This document shows, one piece after another, positions 1-8,349 of a DNA stretch of 44,725 bases (positions are counted from its first letter, which is position 1; every line of letters begins with the position of its first letter). The translations under genes were made by a program, and so were the position numbers. The notes under the pieces are model-generated. The model saw only the letters and a program-made list of their open reading frames with translations, searched no databases and was not told the DNA's origin. Origin of the DNA: GCA-2708415 sp964353185 (GTDB lineage Bacteria > Pseudomonadota > Alphaproteobacteria > Micavibrionales > Micavibrionaceae); NCBI GenBank assembly GCA_964353185.1, contig CAYGUV010000013.1, positions 1-44,725 on the forward strand. Direction: 5' to 3'.

Positions 1-15
1 GCTTAGGGTTTTAGG

Positions 16-369
16 TTAATCCGCCAACATCGCGCCCAACGGCTGACCACCTAGCAAATGTAAGTGATAATGCGGAACTTCTTGGCCACCATGCACGCCC
101 GAATTTGAAATCGCGCGAAAACCTTCTGACAAATCATGCTCTGCAATTATCTGCGCAACCGCGCGGTTCAATGACAGAATTTCTGCATCACTGGCATTGG
201 CATTAAAATCTTTGATATCAATATAGGCCCCTTTGGGGATCACCAATACATGCACCTTGGCTTGTGGGGCAATATCATGAAAGGCCAACACATGGTCATT
301 TTCAAAAATTTTATTACACGGAATTTCGCCGCGTATTATTTTTGCAAAAATATTTTGATCGTCATACAT
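16..369 (-). CDS. HIT-family (histidine triad) nucleotide-binding protein
   Basis: A 117-residue protein of the usual HinT size. The histidine triad HYHLHLLGG is present with His100, His102 and His104, preceded by the conserved GGQEVPH stretch. Proteins of this family are small cytosolic homodimers that hydrolyse adenosine phosphoramidates and related nucleotides; the middle region (VLVIPKGAY) is also typical. ATG start at 369 lies 5 bp after the stop of the acetyltransferase gene, so the two are very probably co-transcribed. In many alphaproteobacteria a HIT gene sits near the his and hslVU genes, which agrees with the neighbours here. Family assignment is firm; the physiological substrate is not known. 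Confidence 0.93.
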   Translation of the reverse strand: MYDDQNIFAKIIRGEIPCNKIFENDHVLAFHDIAPQAKVHVLVIPKGAYIDIKDFNANASDAEILSLNRAVAQIIAEHDLSEGFRAISNSGVHGGQEVPHYHLHLLGGQPLGAMLAD

Positions 370-374
370 GTTAC

Positions 375-944
375 TTATTCAATCCCAAAAAAACTTTTAT
401 TAATAACTTTATAATAATATCTACTTTTTATAGTTTCCCCGTCAACCCGAACCGAAAAGGGGTGCGTTCCAAAGGTTTCATATCCCAAAGATTCGTAAAG
501 TTTAATGGCGCGTTCCATCGTTTCGCGCACGTCCAAATTAATAACGGCGAAGCCTTCATTGGCGCAATGTTTTTCAACGGCTTGTAATAAATTTTTGGCT
601 AATCCATACCCGCGCGCCCATGGGGCAACAAAATTTGTTGTCAACTCCACAATATGGCCTTGCGCCTGATTATTCTTTGGCGGTAAAACTATTTGGGTTG
701 TACCACATATTGTGCCATCAAGACGTGCAACAAATAATTGCCGTGTGGGGGCCGTGACAACACCGCGCCAATAATTTTCCAAAATATCCCGCGCTGGTAA
801 TTCAACCCATCCGAAACCACCGCCGGCTTCAATTGCCGCGTCGGTTGCATCGCATAAATCATTCAAATCATTTTCTGAAAGCTGCTCTTGCACATACTCA
901 ACTTCTAATGTTGGTGTTTGATCTTTTTGAATAGAATTACTCAA
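375..944 (-). CDS. GNAT-family N-acetyltransferase
   Basis: A 189-residue protein with the acetyl-CoA-binding motif A around residues 111-120 (RGYGLAKNLL) and the closing LYESLGYETFG motif near residues 149-159, so it should transfer an acetyl group from acetyl-CoA to an amine. The substrate cannot be told. The start codon is TTG at 944-942. No in-frame ATG occurs until well inside the GNAT fold, and a good Shine-Dalgarno (GGGAG) lies about 8 nt upstream of the TTG, which decides the start. An acetyltransferase beside hslV/hslU is a common alphaproteobacterial arrangement. It leads the HIT gene by 5 bp and is divergent from hslV. Confidence 0.88.
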   Translation of the reverse strand: MSNSIQKDQTPTLEVEYVQEQLSENDLNDLCDATDAAIEAGGGFGWVELPARDILENYWRGVVTAPTRQLFVARLDGTICGTTQIVLPPKNNQAQGHIVELTTNFVAPWARGYGLAKNLLQAVEKHCANEGFAVINLDVRETMERAIKLYESLGYETFGTHPFSVRVDGETIKSRYYYKVINKSFFGIE

Positions 945-1025
945 TGTTTTTCTCCCTCAATATCATTTCGCGTCTTTTTAACATGACGTTACCGACCAAT
1001 GCCATATTTTTTTCAAAATTGTTTC

Positions 1026-1058
1026 CTTGACGCAGGCCCTATTTTTAAAGCATATGAT
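1026..1058 (+). promoter_or_regulatory. Candidate hslVU promoter, heat-shock-like -35
   Basis: CTTGACG at 1026-1032 resembles the CTTG-type -35 element of alphaproteobacterial RpoH promoters, and TATGAT at 1053-1058 could be the -10. The spacer is 20 bp from TTGACG, longer than usual, so the pairing is uncertain. The -10 ends 6 nt before the hslV ATG, which would give a leaderless or nearly leaderless mRNA. hslVU is a classical heat-shock operon, so RpoH control is plausible but inferred. Confidence 0.4.
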
Positions 1059-1064
1059 TATTCT

Positions 1065-1583
1065 ATGACAACAATATTAGCAATTCGTAAAGATAATCAA
1101 ATCGTCATCGCAGGAGATGGCCAAGTATCCCTCGGCCAAACAGTGATGAAGGGAAACGCCCGTAAGGTTCGCCGTTTGGGCAAAGAAGGCAAGATAATTA
1201 CTGGCTTCGCTGGCGCGACGGCCGATGCCTTCACCTTATTTGAACGCCTAGAAGGTAAGTTAGAGGCGCATTCTGGCCAATTAAACCGCGCCTGCGTTGA
1301 AATGGCCAAAGATTGGCGCACTGACAAATATTTACGTAAGTTAGAGGCTCTTATGGCTGTTTGTGACAAAGACCATATGTTTATCCTCTCTGGTACTGGC
1401 GACGTGGTCGAACCCGAAGATGGTATAATTGGCATTGGATCAGGCGGAAATTACGCACTTGCCGCGGCCCGCGCCCTTTATGACCAAGATTTAACCGCCG
1501 AAGAAATCGCAAAAAAGGCTCTAAAAATTGCTGCTGATATCTGCGTTTATACAAACGATAATATCATTATCGAAAAATTGTAA
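1065..1583 (+). CDS. hslV: ATP-dependent protease proteolytic subunit HslV
   Basis: The 172-residue protease chamber of the HslVU (ClpQY) complex, an N-terminal-threonine hydrolase that degrades proteins unfolded by HslU in the cytoplasm. I place the start at ATG 1065, not at an in-frame codon 66 bp upstream, because the mature enzyme needs Thr directly after the initiator Met; the protein then begins MTTILAIRK with Thr2 as nucleophile. The IAGDGQVSLG segment, the KGNARKVRRLG motif containing the conserved active-site Lys, and GFAGATADAFTLFE are family signatures. hslU follows 31 bp downstream, so the two form an operon. Confidence 0.97.
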   Translation: MTTILAIRKDNQIVIAGDGQVSLGQTVMKGNARKVRRLGKEGKIITGFAGATADAFTLFERLEGKLEAHSGQLNRACVEMAKDWRTDKYLRKLEALMAVCDKDHMFILSGTGDVVEPEDGIIGIGSGGNYALAAARALYDQDLTAEEIAKKALKIAADICVYTNDNIIIEKL

Positions 1584-1614
1584 TTTTTGACCGCCACAAA
1601 CCGAAATAAATCAC

Positions 1615-2964
1615 ATGACTGACAATAAAAAACACAAAGATTCTATAAGCGATTCCGTATCCTTTTCCCCGCGTGAAATTGTGCATGAATTAGACCGCAA
1701 TATCATCGGTCAAAATGATGCAAAGCGTGCGGTCTCCATCGCGCTTAGAAACCGTTGGCGCCGTATGCAACTGCCCAAAGAATTACAAGAAGAGGTGTAC
1801 CCCAAAAACATTCTCATGATTGGGCCGACAGGGGTGGGTAAAACCGAAATCGCCCGCCGCCTTGCCAAATTGGCCAATGCCCCTTTTGTAAAGGTCGAAG
1901 CCACTAAATTCACCGAAGTCGGCTATGTTGGTAAAGACGTTGAAAGTATTATTCGTGATTTGGTCGAAATGGCCATCCATATGGTACGCGAAAAAATGCG
2001 AAAAAGTGTAAACGCCCAAGCCGAGATTTATGCCGAAGAACGCGTCCTAGCAGCCTTGGTTGGCAAGGATGCGTCCGAAACTACGCGCGAGTCATTTCGT
2101 AAGAAATTACGTGCAGGTGATTTTAATCAAAAAGAAATTGAGCTGGATTTGAAAGACACCAGCAACCCATTATCAAACATGTTCGATATGCCCGATATGC
2201 CTGGCGCATCCATTAGCATGATGTCCGTTGGCGACATGTTTGGCAAAGGGATGGGACAAAAAACCAAACGTAAAAAAATGAGCGTCGAAGATTCCTACGA
2301 CATTCTTATGGCTGAAGAGGCGGATAAATTATTAGACGAAGATAAAGTGACCTCAACCGCCCTAGACCTTGTTCAACAAAACGGCATAGTCTTTATTGAT
2401 GAGGTCGATAAAATCGCCGTTAGCCAAAATACACGCGGCGGTGACGTTTCGCGTGAAGGGGTGCAGCGTGACCTCCTTCCTTTAATCGAAGGGACAAACG
2501 TCAATACCAAACACGGCACGGTAAAAACCGATCATATTTTATTTATCGCCAGCGGCGCGTTTCATCACTCGAAACCCTCTGATTTATTGGCCGAACTGCA
2601 AGGGCGCTTACCCATCCGGGTGGCGCTACGCGCGCTAACCGAACAAGATTTTGTCCGTATCTTAACCGAAACCGAAAACTCCCTTATTAAACAATATGTG
2701 GCTTTGATAAAAACAGAGGATGTTACCCTTGAATTTACCGATGACGCGATTAAGGAAATTGCAAAAATCTCTTATGAAGTAAATGAAACCGTTGAAAATA
2801 TCGGGGCGCGCCGCTTGCTAACGGTCATGGAAAAACTTCTGGACGACATCTCCTACACCGCATCGGATCGGGGTGGAGAGAGCGTTAAAATCGATAAGGA
2901 TTTTGTTATTGAAAAACTCGCCGATCTAGCGCAAGACACCGACCTCAGCAAATTTATCTTGTAA
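1615..2964 (+). CDS. hslU: HslU AAA+ unfoldase, ATPase subunit of HslVU
   Basis: A 449-residue Clp/HSP100 ATPase that recognises, unfolds and feeds substrates into HslV. Walker A GPTGVGKT lies at residues 70-77, the pore-loop motif GYVG at 103-106 and Walker B VFIDEVDK near 258-266, with a charged intermediate (I) domain between them. The C-terminus ends LSKFIL, the tail that docks into HslV. Length is close to the family norm (about 435-445). It converges with the next gene with only 10 bp between stop codons; an AT-only 16-bp palindrome there (2967-2982) is not a convincing terminator. Confidence 0.97.
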   Translation: MTDNKKHKDSISDSVSFSPREIVHELDRNIIGQNDAKRAVSIALRNRWRRMQLPKELQEEVYPKNILMIGPTGVGKTEIARRLAKLANAPFVKVEATKFTEVGYVGKDVESIIRDLVEMAIHMVREKMRKSVNAQAEIYAEERVLAALVGKDASETTRESFRKKLRAGDFNQKEIELDLKDTSNPLSNMFDMPDMPGASISMMSVGDMFGKGMGQKTKRKKMSVEDSYDILMAEEADKLLDEDKVTSTALDLVQQNGIVFIDEVDKIAVSQNTRGGDVSREGVQRDLLPLIEGTNVNTKHGTVKTDHILFIASGAFHHSKPSDLLAELQGRLPIRVALRALTEQDFVRILTETENSLIKQYVALIKTEDVTLEFTDDAIKEIAKISYEVNETVENIGARRLLTVMEKLLDDISYTASDRGGESVKIDKDFVIEKLADLAQDTDLSKFIL

Positions 2965-2974
2965 AAATAAATAA

Positions 2975-3682
2975 TTATTTATATTTATTATATGTTCGAG
3001 CATGTAAAGAATCTACCCTTACAACGGGAAGGGGCATTTGACTTACAAAATCATGCAATGGCTTTACTCTTAAAACAAACCTGTTTGGCTGATCTAGATC
3101 AGGAATAACAAGAACAGCCTGTTTCACTAATATAGCTTGGCGCATTTTATTTTCTTTGCTTACCAATGGGACTTTGGTTTTTGTTCTTAGGGCGAGTGAA
3201 CAGTTTTCAATATTCAACGAAAACGGTATATCTTCAAATCTTGCAAGTTTCGGTTTTTCACCAAAGCTATTAACTAACTGGCGTGGTGTAATAAAAATAT
3301 GCGGGGCAGAAAATTTAATTTTTCCACCAGAATCATAGGCATTTTCTTGAATCATTTTTCCCGCTATCTCTTCAACACTTGCCCTTACATTTAAATCTGT
3401 AAGCGCGTTCAAAACAGGAACTGGTTCTTGTCCATCATATGAAATGGCCAATTTTTCCAATCCGCCCTCGTTAATACGGTTCAAAAGTTTCAGCACATCA
3501 AAGGGGTCATTTGTATTAACCGCGATAACCTCATAGCCATCCCCCAAATTAATTTGTGGTGCTGACTTAATAATGATGCGCGATTTCTTTGCAAATGATT
3601 TTGTAAGATTAACAGACGAAGGGGGATTGCCCGTAGGTTCTTGAAAATTTAACTCTAATTGCTGGTTATTATCATCAGGCAT
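2975..3682 (-). CDS. Hypothetical protein
   Basis: A 235-residue protein I do not recognise. No signal peptide or membrane segment is visible. The N-terminal ~30 residues are polar and low in complexity (Asn, Gln, Pro, Ser); the remainder looks like a mixed alpha/beta globular domain with alternating hydrophobic strands such as YEVIAVN and AILVKQAVLVIPD. The start is ATG 3682; an in-frame TTG one codon earlier is less likely. No clear Shine-Dalgarno is seen. It is divergent from the M23 peptidase gene and convergent with hslU. Coding is supported by length and ordinary amino-acid composition only. Confidence 0.6.
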   Translation of the reverse strand: MPDDNNQQLELNFQEPTGNPPSSVNLTKSFAKKSRIIIKSAPQINLGDGYEVIAVNTNDPFDVLKLLNRINEGGLEKLAISYDGQEPVPVLNALTDLNVRASVEEIAGKMIQENAYDSGGKIKFSAPHIFITPRQLVNSFGEKPKLARFEDIPFSLNIENCSLALRTKTKVPLVSKENKMRQAILVKQAVLVIPDLDQPNRFVLRVKPLHDFVSQMPLPVVRVDSLHARTYNKYK

Positions 3683-3758
3683 CAAATTATCAATTTCTTG
3701 AAAGTTATAATTTGATCAATATATCTCATTTTATTATCATTATGTCAATAAAATAATA

Positions 3759-3786
3759 CTGACATTCCTTTAAATTTTAGTATGAT
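3759..3786 (+). promoter_or_regulatory. Promoter of the M23 peptidase gene, leaderless type
   Basis: CTGACA (3759-3764), a 16-bp spacer and TATGAT (3781-3786). The -10 ends 7 nt before ATG 3794, so transcription would begin at or next to that ATG. This supports ATG 3794 as the start rather than the two in-frame ATGs inside the -10 region. Confidence 0.5.
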
Positions 3787-3793
3787 GCCAACC

Positions 3794-4846
3794 ATGAAAT
3801 ATTTACTACTCCCCCTACTTATATTGCCTTTTGTAAATGCTCCTGCGTTTGCACAAAATACGGTCGTAAAACCCTTTATTCAAATTACAAAAAGCCAAAG
3901 CTTGGGGCTACCGCTGCAATGTGACCTTGGCACCAACTGTTGGGTGATGAATTACGTTGATTTTGATGCCGCCGAAAACAACTATACCGACCCGGCCTGT
4001 TTAAACCGTACGTATGACACGCATAAGGGAACCGACTTTGCCATTTTGGACGAAAAAGCCATGATTGAAGGTGTCCCTGTTTTGGCAACAAAAGATGGTA
4101 TTATTCGCCGCATCCGTGATGGGGAAAACGATCTTTGGAAAACCAATGCTGATTTGGATCAAATAAAATTAGACCGCAAAGAATGCGGCAATGCCATATT
4201 GATTGATCACAATGATGAGAGCAGTTCAATTTATTGTCACATGCGTCAAAATTCTATTATCGTTAAAAAAGACCAAGCCGTTAAAAAAGGGGACATATTA
4301 GGTATGGTTGGTATGTCTGGTTTTACCGAATTCCCGCATTTACATTATGGACTTTTAAAAAATAACGAAGTGATCGATCCTTTTTCAGGCGCAAGCACCG
4401 ACCAAAAATGCGGCCTTCAAAGCCCTAAACCCTTATGGGATAAAGGCTTAAACCTTTCTTATAAGCCGTTTGATATTCAAACGGCAGGTTTTTCAAGCAA
4501 AATCCCAACCCTCGACTCTATTGGCCGTGATGCCTCTGGATTGGATCAAATCACCCTTCAATCCGAAAATTTAATCTTTTGGACGGTTCTTTTGGGTGTA
4601 CGTGCGAACGATATTATTGAAATGGATATTTATGACGCCAATAACAAATTATTGGTAGAGGAGGAAATTATCCAACCCAAAAATCGGGCGCGCCAATTAT
4701 ATTATATTGGAAAGAAAATGAATGGCACCAATGTAAAAGAGGGGGCGTACACCGCAAAAGTAAAAATTACACGCCCCAATGATGATAGTCTTGAAACACA
4801 ACCCCTCAGCCAATTTAAAATTAAAACAATCCTTGTGATGCCTTGA
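3794..4846 (+). CDS. Secreted M23-family (LytM-like) metallopeptidase
   Basis: A 350-residue exported protein. The N-terminus is a clear Sec signal peptide ending PAFAQ, with cleavage around residues 20-21. The LytM zinc site is complete: HKGTD (His77, Asp81), YCHM (His149) and HLHYG (His182, His184). M23 enzymes are zinc endopeptidases that cut peptidoglycan peptide bridges in the periplasm, or activate amidases when degenerate; here the metal ligands look intact. After the peptidase domain (roughly residues 70-200) a C-terminal beta-rich region of about 150 residues is unassigned. In-frame ATGs at 3782 and 3785 are alternatives, but they overlap the likely -10 box. The gene is convergent with the Smr gene, with 1 bp between stops. 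Confidence 0.9.
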   Translation: MKYLLLPLLILPFVNAPAFAQNTVVKPFIQITKSQSLGLPLQCDLGTNCWVMNYVDFDAAENNYTDPACLNRTYDTHKGTDFAILDEKAMIEGVPVLATKDGIIRRIRDGENDLWKTNADLDQIKLDRKECGNAILIDHNDESSSIYCHMRQNSIIVKKDQAVKKGDILGMVGMSGFTEFPHLHYGLLKNNEVIDPFSGASTDQKCGLQSPKPLWDKGLNLSYKPFDIQTAGFSSKIPTLDSIGRDASGLDQITLQSENLIFWTVLLGVRANDIIEMDIYDANNKLLVEEEIIQPKNRARQLYYIGKKMNGTNVKEGAYTAKVKITRPNDDSLETQPLSQFKIKTILVMP

Positions 4847-4847
4847 T

Positions 4848-5578
4848 TTAACGCGCCCTTCTCAAATAAACGTACAGGGCGCCTGTTCCGCCATCTTTGG
4901 GTTGCGCGGTATATGTCTTTAAAATATGCGGTGATAAATGACGNNNNNNNNNNNNNNNNNNNNNNNNNNNNNNNNNNNNNNNNNNNNNNNNNNNNNNNNN
5001 NNNNNNNNNNNNNNNNNNNNNNNNNNNNNNNNNNNNNNNNNNNCGCCATCTTTGGGTTGCGCGGTATATGTCTTTAAAATATGCGGTGATAAATGACGTT
5101 CCCCCAACCATTGGGGTACTTTTTGTTTTAAAATGCCGCGCTCTGGCTCAATCGCCATGGGGGTTGAAACACGTGATTTACCCTTGCCCGTAATCACCAA
5201 AACACAGCGACAACCGCGCAACCGCGCTGTTTGAATAAATTGATTAAGCAAGTCATACGCTTGCTCCTGATTCAGACCATGCAAGTCACAGCGTGCCTCA
5301 ATTCGCATTTTGCCTTTACGTAATTTCTCCGCCGTACGTCTATCTATCTCTGCTGACTTAAACTCTGCTTGCGCTGCGCGGCTATGAACCTTTTTATCCT
5401 GCTTACCAGCGGGAATTTTCTTAATAGGCACATCATCAGCCAATGTTTCTGACAGCAAGGCTTCAAAATCTGGTAAATCAATCGATATATCGCCTTTAAT
5501 ATTCTCTTGCTCAACATAAGCGGACCAAATTAAACGGTCTTCTATGCTTAAATATTTATCATCTTTTGAATGGGTCAT
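4848..5578 (-). CDS. Smr (small MutS-related) domain protein, split by a false gap
   Basis: Once the false gap is closed (see 4889-5098) this is a continuous 191-residue protein. The Smr domain occupies about residues 95-190, with the signatures DLHG (98-101), TGKG (130-133) and GGTGALYV (178-185), the last read only from the left-hand contig. Smr domains bind or nick nucleic acids; this stand-alone form is common in alphaproteobacteria, often near hslU. The N-terminal ~90 residues are charged and probably partly disordered. As deposited, the gene appears broken by 100 Ns; I infer that it is intact, because removing one 55-base copy plus the Ns keeps the frame. Start ATG 5578. Confidence 0.9.
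4889..5098. repeat. False assembly gap: 55-base duplicate flanks around 100 Ns
   Basis: Bases 4889-4943 and 5044-5098 are identical (55 of 55) and enclose 100 Ns at 4944-5043. Exact identity of this fixed length at both edges is what a scaffolder leaves when two contigs overlap by one assembly k-mer but are not merged. The true sequence is very probably 155 bases shorter, with no missing DNA. Confidence 0.92.
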
Positions 5579-5622
5579 TATATTATTTTTTGGGAAATTA
5601 CAGTCCTATCTGTCATACTATA

Positions 5623-6426
5623 ATGGATATGTTTAAAATTCTTCAAATTTCTTTATATGGCGTTCTTATTAACTTGGCAGGTATAGCTATTCATCATTCA
5701 ATAGCCCATGCGCAAAGTAATAAAACGCTTTCAAACGGTGAAGATGTCGCCATGGCTTTTTATAAAACTGGCGATATCCTACCAAATTTTGACAGCTGGG
5801 TGATACAAAACAGCCCCTACAAAGACACACCAGCCGCCAGACGTCCTGACATGAAAGATCATGAAATGCAACGCATGGCAGTTAAATACCAAAATTTAGA
5901 TATTGCCAAAGATACCATCCGCCTTCGTACAAAGGCCGAAATAGATATTGAAAAACGGCCTGATATTGATATCACGGGTAAAAAAGTGACGCGTTATTTT
6001 AAAAATATTAAGTTTGTTAATGGCCCTGATGCGTTTTATTTCCCCTATCTTTATGCCAGCCAAAGTTACGCCGTCATGCCATATGGGTTAGAAGAAATTT
6101 TAACCGAAGAATTAACAGAGGCTCAATATGTTTCTTTGATTGAAAATTATTCAAGAAATCAAAAATTTTCTTTAATTTTAGATCTTATTTCACACGAAGC
6201 GATGACAGAGCGTCCCATAAAATTAGATGCCAATGACCAATGGATTTTAAAAGTAAAAATAGCATCTGCAGAACTTTGGACTGAACAAAATGCCTTGGCG
6301 TGGCAATATACGGCGCCTTGGTATATCTCGCCTGAATTAGAAAAGATAAAAGATATTTATGACCTAAAACCAGAACAGTCCAATTCTGTTGGTGATATAA
6401 AACCCTTTGTAAGAAATACTCCTTAA
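5623..6426 (+). CDS. Hypothetical exported protein
   Basis: A 267-residue protein of unknown function. The N-terminus has a hydrophobic segment followed by HSIAHAQ, a likely Sec signal peptide cleaved after residue ~30. The mature part is rich in charged and aromatic residues, with a conserved-looking stretch KNIKFVNGPDAFYFPY. Two starts are possible, ATG 5623 and ATG 5629; TATAAT at 5619-5624 is a good -10 and would overlap the first, so 5629 with a leaderless mRNA is also credible. An in-frame extension further upstream overlaps the Smr gene start and is unlikely. The next gene begins 1 bp after the stop, so the two are coupled. Confidence 0.72.
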   Translation: MDMFKILQISLYGVLINLAGIAIHHSIAHAQSNKTLSNGEDVAMAFYKTGDILPNFDSWVIQNSPYKDTPAARRPDMKDHEMQRMAVKYQNLDIAKDTIRLRTKAEIDIEKRPDIDITGKKVTRYFKNIKFVNGPDAFYFPYLYASQSYAVMPYGLEEILTEELTEAQYVSLIENYSRNQKFSLILDLISHEAMTERPIKLDANDQWILKVKIASAELWTEQNALAWQYTAPWYISPELEKIKDIYDLKPEQSNSVGDIKPFVRNTP

Positions 6427-6427
6427 C

Positions 6428-7006
6428 ATGTTTTCACAGCTTGGCCCTTTATTTAAAAGTACTTTCCGTCAAGCAGAATCAAATGATACGCGCCAACATA
6501 TTCCCCATGATGAACGGGATAAGGGTCGCCAAAAACGCGAAGACGATAAAGCGCAAGAAGAAAAGGAAGAGCCATGGAACGATAATACAATTGTTACTGT
6601 GGTCGCCCTGCGTGCCTTCTTGATAGACTTTATGAAGACCATTCCTGAGGCCAAAGATATGGCCATCATTAAACAAAACGATACCAAAGATACGATAAAT
6701 CAACGCCCGCATGAACGTGTACGCCCCACCAACACCCATAATGCTAAGGCTGTTCGTGCGTACCAGACTATGGCCGAACATGCCGCGCCTATCAAAACGC
6801 CACCAAAAGAAAATAATGAAGATAACCCTTCATCAAAACAGCCTGGCGCTGAGAAATTACAATCAAAAGAATTGCGTGATTTATTTGCCCTTATCAAAAG
6901 CTTAGAGATTTTGGAATCGCGCGGCATTCAAGAATTAAATATTAAAAAAGCCAATAGCTTTCTTGAAGGAATGAAAAACGCGGTTGAGAAAGCATTAGAA
7001 ATTTAA
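6428..7006 (+). CDS. Hypothetical hydrophilic protein
   Basis: A 192-residue, very hydrophilic protein that I do not recognise. Residues 18-50 are dense in Asp, Glu, Lys and Arg; a single more hydrophobic helix lies near residues 54-70 (IVTVVALRAFLIDFM); residues 85-145 are Pro/Asn/Lys-rich and probably disordered; the C-terminal ~45 residues could form a helix pair. There is no signal peptide. ATG lies 1 bp after the stop of the preceding gene, so translation is probably coupled. Its 3' end overlaps the 3' end of the convergent regulator gene by 12 bp. Coding support is moderate. Confidence 0.6.
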   Translation: MFSQLGPLFKSTFRQAESNDTRQHIPHDERDKGRQKREDDKAQEEKEEPWNDNTIVTVVALRAFLIDFMKTIPEAKDMAIIKQNDTKDTINQRPHERVRPTNTHNAKAVRAYQTMAEHAAPIKTPPKENNEDNPSSKQPGAEKLQSKELRDLFALIKSLEILESRGIQELNIKKANSFLEGMKNAVEKALEI

Positions 7007-7549
7007 ATAATATCCGTCATCATCCGTTTTTAAAAAATCAGGCTGTGTTGCATCTATTTCAATTTTTTGGCGCAGGCGATATATATGCGTCTCCAACGTA
7101 TGCGTTTCAATCATATCGCCATATCCCCAAATTTGATGTAATAAAACATCGCGCGCTATTTTCCCTGGGCTTGCAATAAAAAGGGCATAGATAATGTCAA
7201 ATTCTTTGTCTGTTAATCGGATTTTCTTTGTCGCACGATGCAAAATTTTTGTATCAGGATTAAGCACATTATCACCAATCGCAATCGGGCTTGATTGTTG
7301 TTTAATTTTATTGTTTTGGATGGAATTTTGAATGGTATTTAAAATCTGGCCAATACGATATGGCGCTGATAATTCCGTCAAAACTGTGCCTGATTGAGAA
7401 ATTCTAATATGGGTCTCCATAATATCCAAATCATAATCAGGCGCACCCGTATCGTCATTCACCCTTATCTCATCAAAATAAAATGCCAAAGCCGCCGCAA
7501 ATATGGCGGGATCGTCCGTCTTCTGTTTTGAATGAATACCTAAAATCAT
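6995..7549 (-). CDS. OmpR/PhoB-type winged-helix protein with an atypical N-terminus
   Basis: A 184-residue protein. Residues ~105-184 form an OmpR/PhoB DNA-binding winged helix: LTDKEFDIIYAL, then IWGYGDMIETHTLETHIYRLRQKIE (two segments of the recognition region), and DDDGYYL at the wing. The first ~95 residues sit where a receiver domain belongs but are short, and I see no acidic pair, phosphoacceptor Asp or conserved Lys. If it is a response regulator, it is probably not controlled by ordinary phosphorylation. Similar proteins with this HTLETHIYRLRQKIE signature occur in alphaproteobacteria. Start ATG 7549; stop overlaps the convergent gene. Confidence 0.8.
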   Translation of the reverse strand: MILGIHSKQKTDDPAIFAAALAFYFDEIRVNDDTGAPDYDLDIMETHIRISQSGTVLTELSAPYRIGQILNTIQNSIQNNKIKQQSSPIAIGDNVLNPDTKILHRATKKIRLTDKEFDIIYALFIASPGKIARDVLLHQIWGYGDMIETHTLETHIYRLRQKIEIDATQPDFLKTDDDGYYLNF

Positions 7550-7674
7550 AGGAAAAACTTACCCCCTCTCTTCATAAACGGCAAATATAATAGTCACGCC
7601 ATAGGCATATTTTTTATTAACCTATTGAAATACATCATTATTTCATTTGGCATATTATTTGAATAGATAAAACT

Positions 7675-8346
7675 ATGGATTTAACCAAAACAAATCAATC
7701 AACACCAACGCCCAGAAAGGAAGTCATCGCCCCTGTCTCCATTCAGGCATGGAAGAAAACGTCCTCGAATGCCTCTCATAATCGCGCCGCGCCCCTTCAT
7801 AATATTGAAAATAATTTAAACCGCGCCGCCGCGGGGAAAGTCGGTAGTTTTAATGCACCAACTGCTGACAATGCGCTTTCTTATGCCCCGCAAAATAAAA
7901 CCATAGTTTCGCAAAAAGATTATGAATTTAAAGATGTTCTAGATATCATTAATCCATTGCACCACCTACCAGTCGTTGGCAATATCTATCGTAATTCAAC
8001 AGGGGATGACATTAAACCAATGTCGCGTATCTTAGGGGGGTCTTTGTTTGGTGGGCCAATCGGCGCCATTACGGCAACCGCCAATGTCATTAGTGAAATG
8101 CAAACTGGCCAAGATTTCAATGATCGCGCCTTTAATATGATGGGTCTGTCAGGCAGTACCGCCAAAGCCATAAATCCTGATATCCTCTATCGTCAATACC
8201 AAGATACAGATGATTTAAGAACTGCGAATTGGGACCAAAGCCAAAAGACACTCTCTCAAAATAATCAGCCCGATTTTTCTTACTATTCCGCGATAACAGA
8301 AATTGAATTAAGCCCTATGCCGCCGCGTACATTAATTGACGCTTAA
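7675..8346 (+). CDS. Hypothetical protein with a Gly-rich hydrophobic core
   Basis: A 223-residue protein of unknown function. The N-terminal ~80 residues are polar (Asn, Ser, Ala, Pro). Residues ~85-150 hold a compact hydrophobic block with the pattern INPLHHLPVVGNIYR followed by a glycine-rich stretch GGSLFGGPIGA, reminiscent of short proteins seen in other alphaproteobacteria next to regulators. No signal peptide is seen, and the hydrophobic block is too broken by Gly and Pro to call a transmembrane helix. Start ATG 7675. It converges with the YggS gene, with 3 bp between stops. Function not assigned. Confidence 0.65.
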   Translation: MDLTKTNQSTPTPRKEVIAPVSIQAWKKTSSNASHNRAAPLHNIENNLNRAAAGKVGSFNAPTADNALSYAPQNKTIVSQKDYEFKDVLDIINPLHHLPVVGNIYRNSTGDDIKPMSRILGGSLFGGPIGAITATANVISEMQTGQDFNDRAFNMMGLSGSTAKAINPDILYRQYQDTDDLRTANWDQSQKTLSQNNQPDFSYYSAITEIELSPMPPRTLIDA

Positions 8347-8349
8347 ACT

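Noticed and set aside
999..1064. Extended hslV start
   Set aside because: It would bury the catalytic N-terminal Thr.
2967..2982. AT-only 16-bp palindrome between hslU and its convergent neighbour as a terminator
   Set aside because: It has no GC stem and no clear T run; such palindromes are common in AT-rich spacers.
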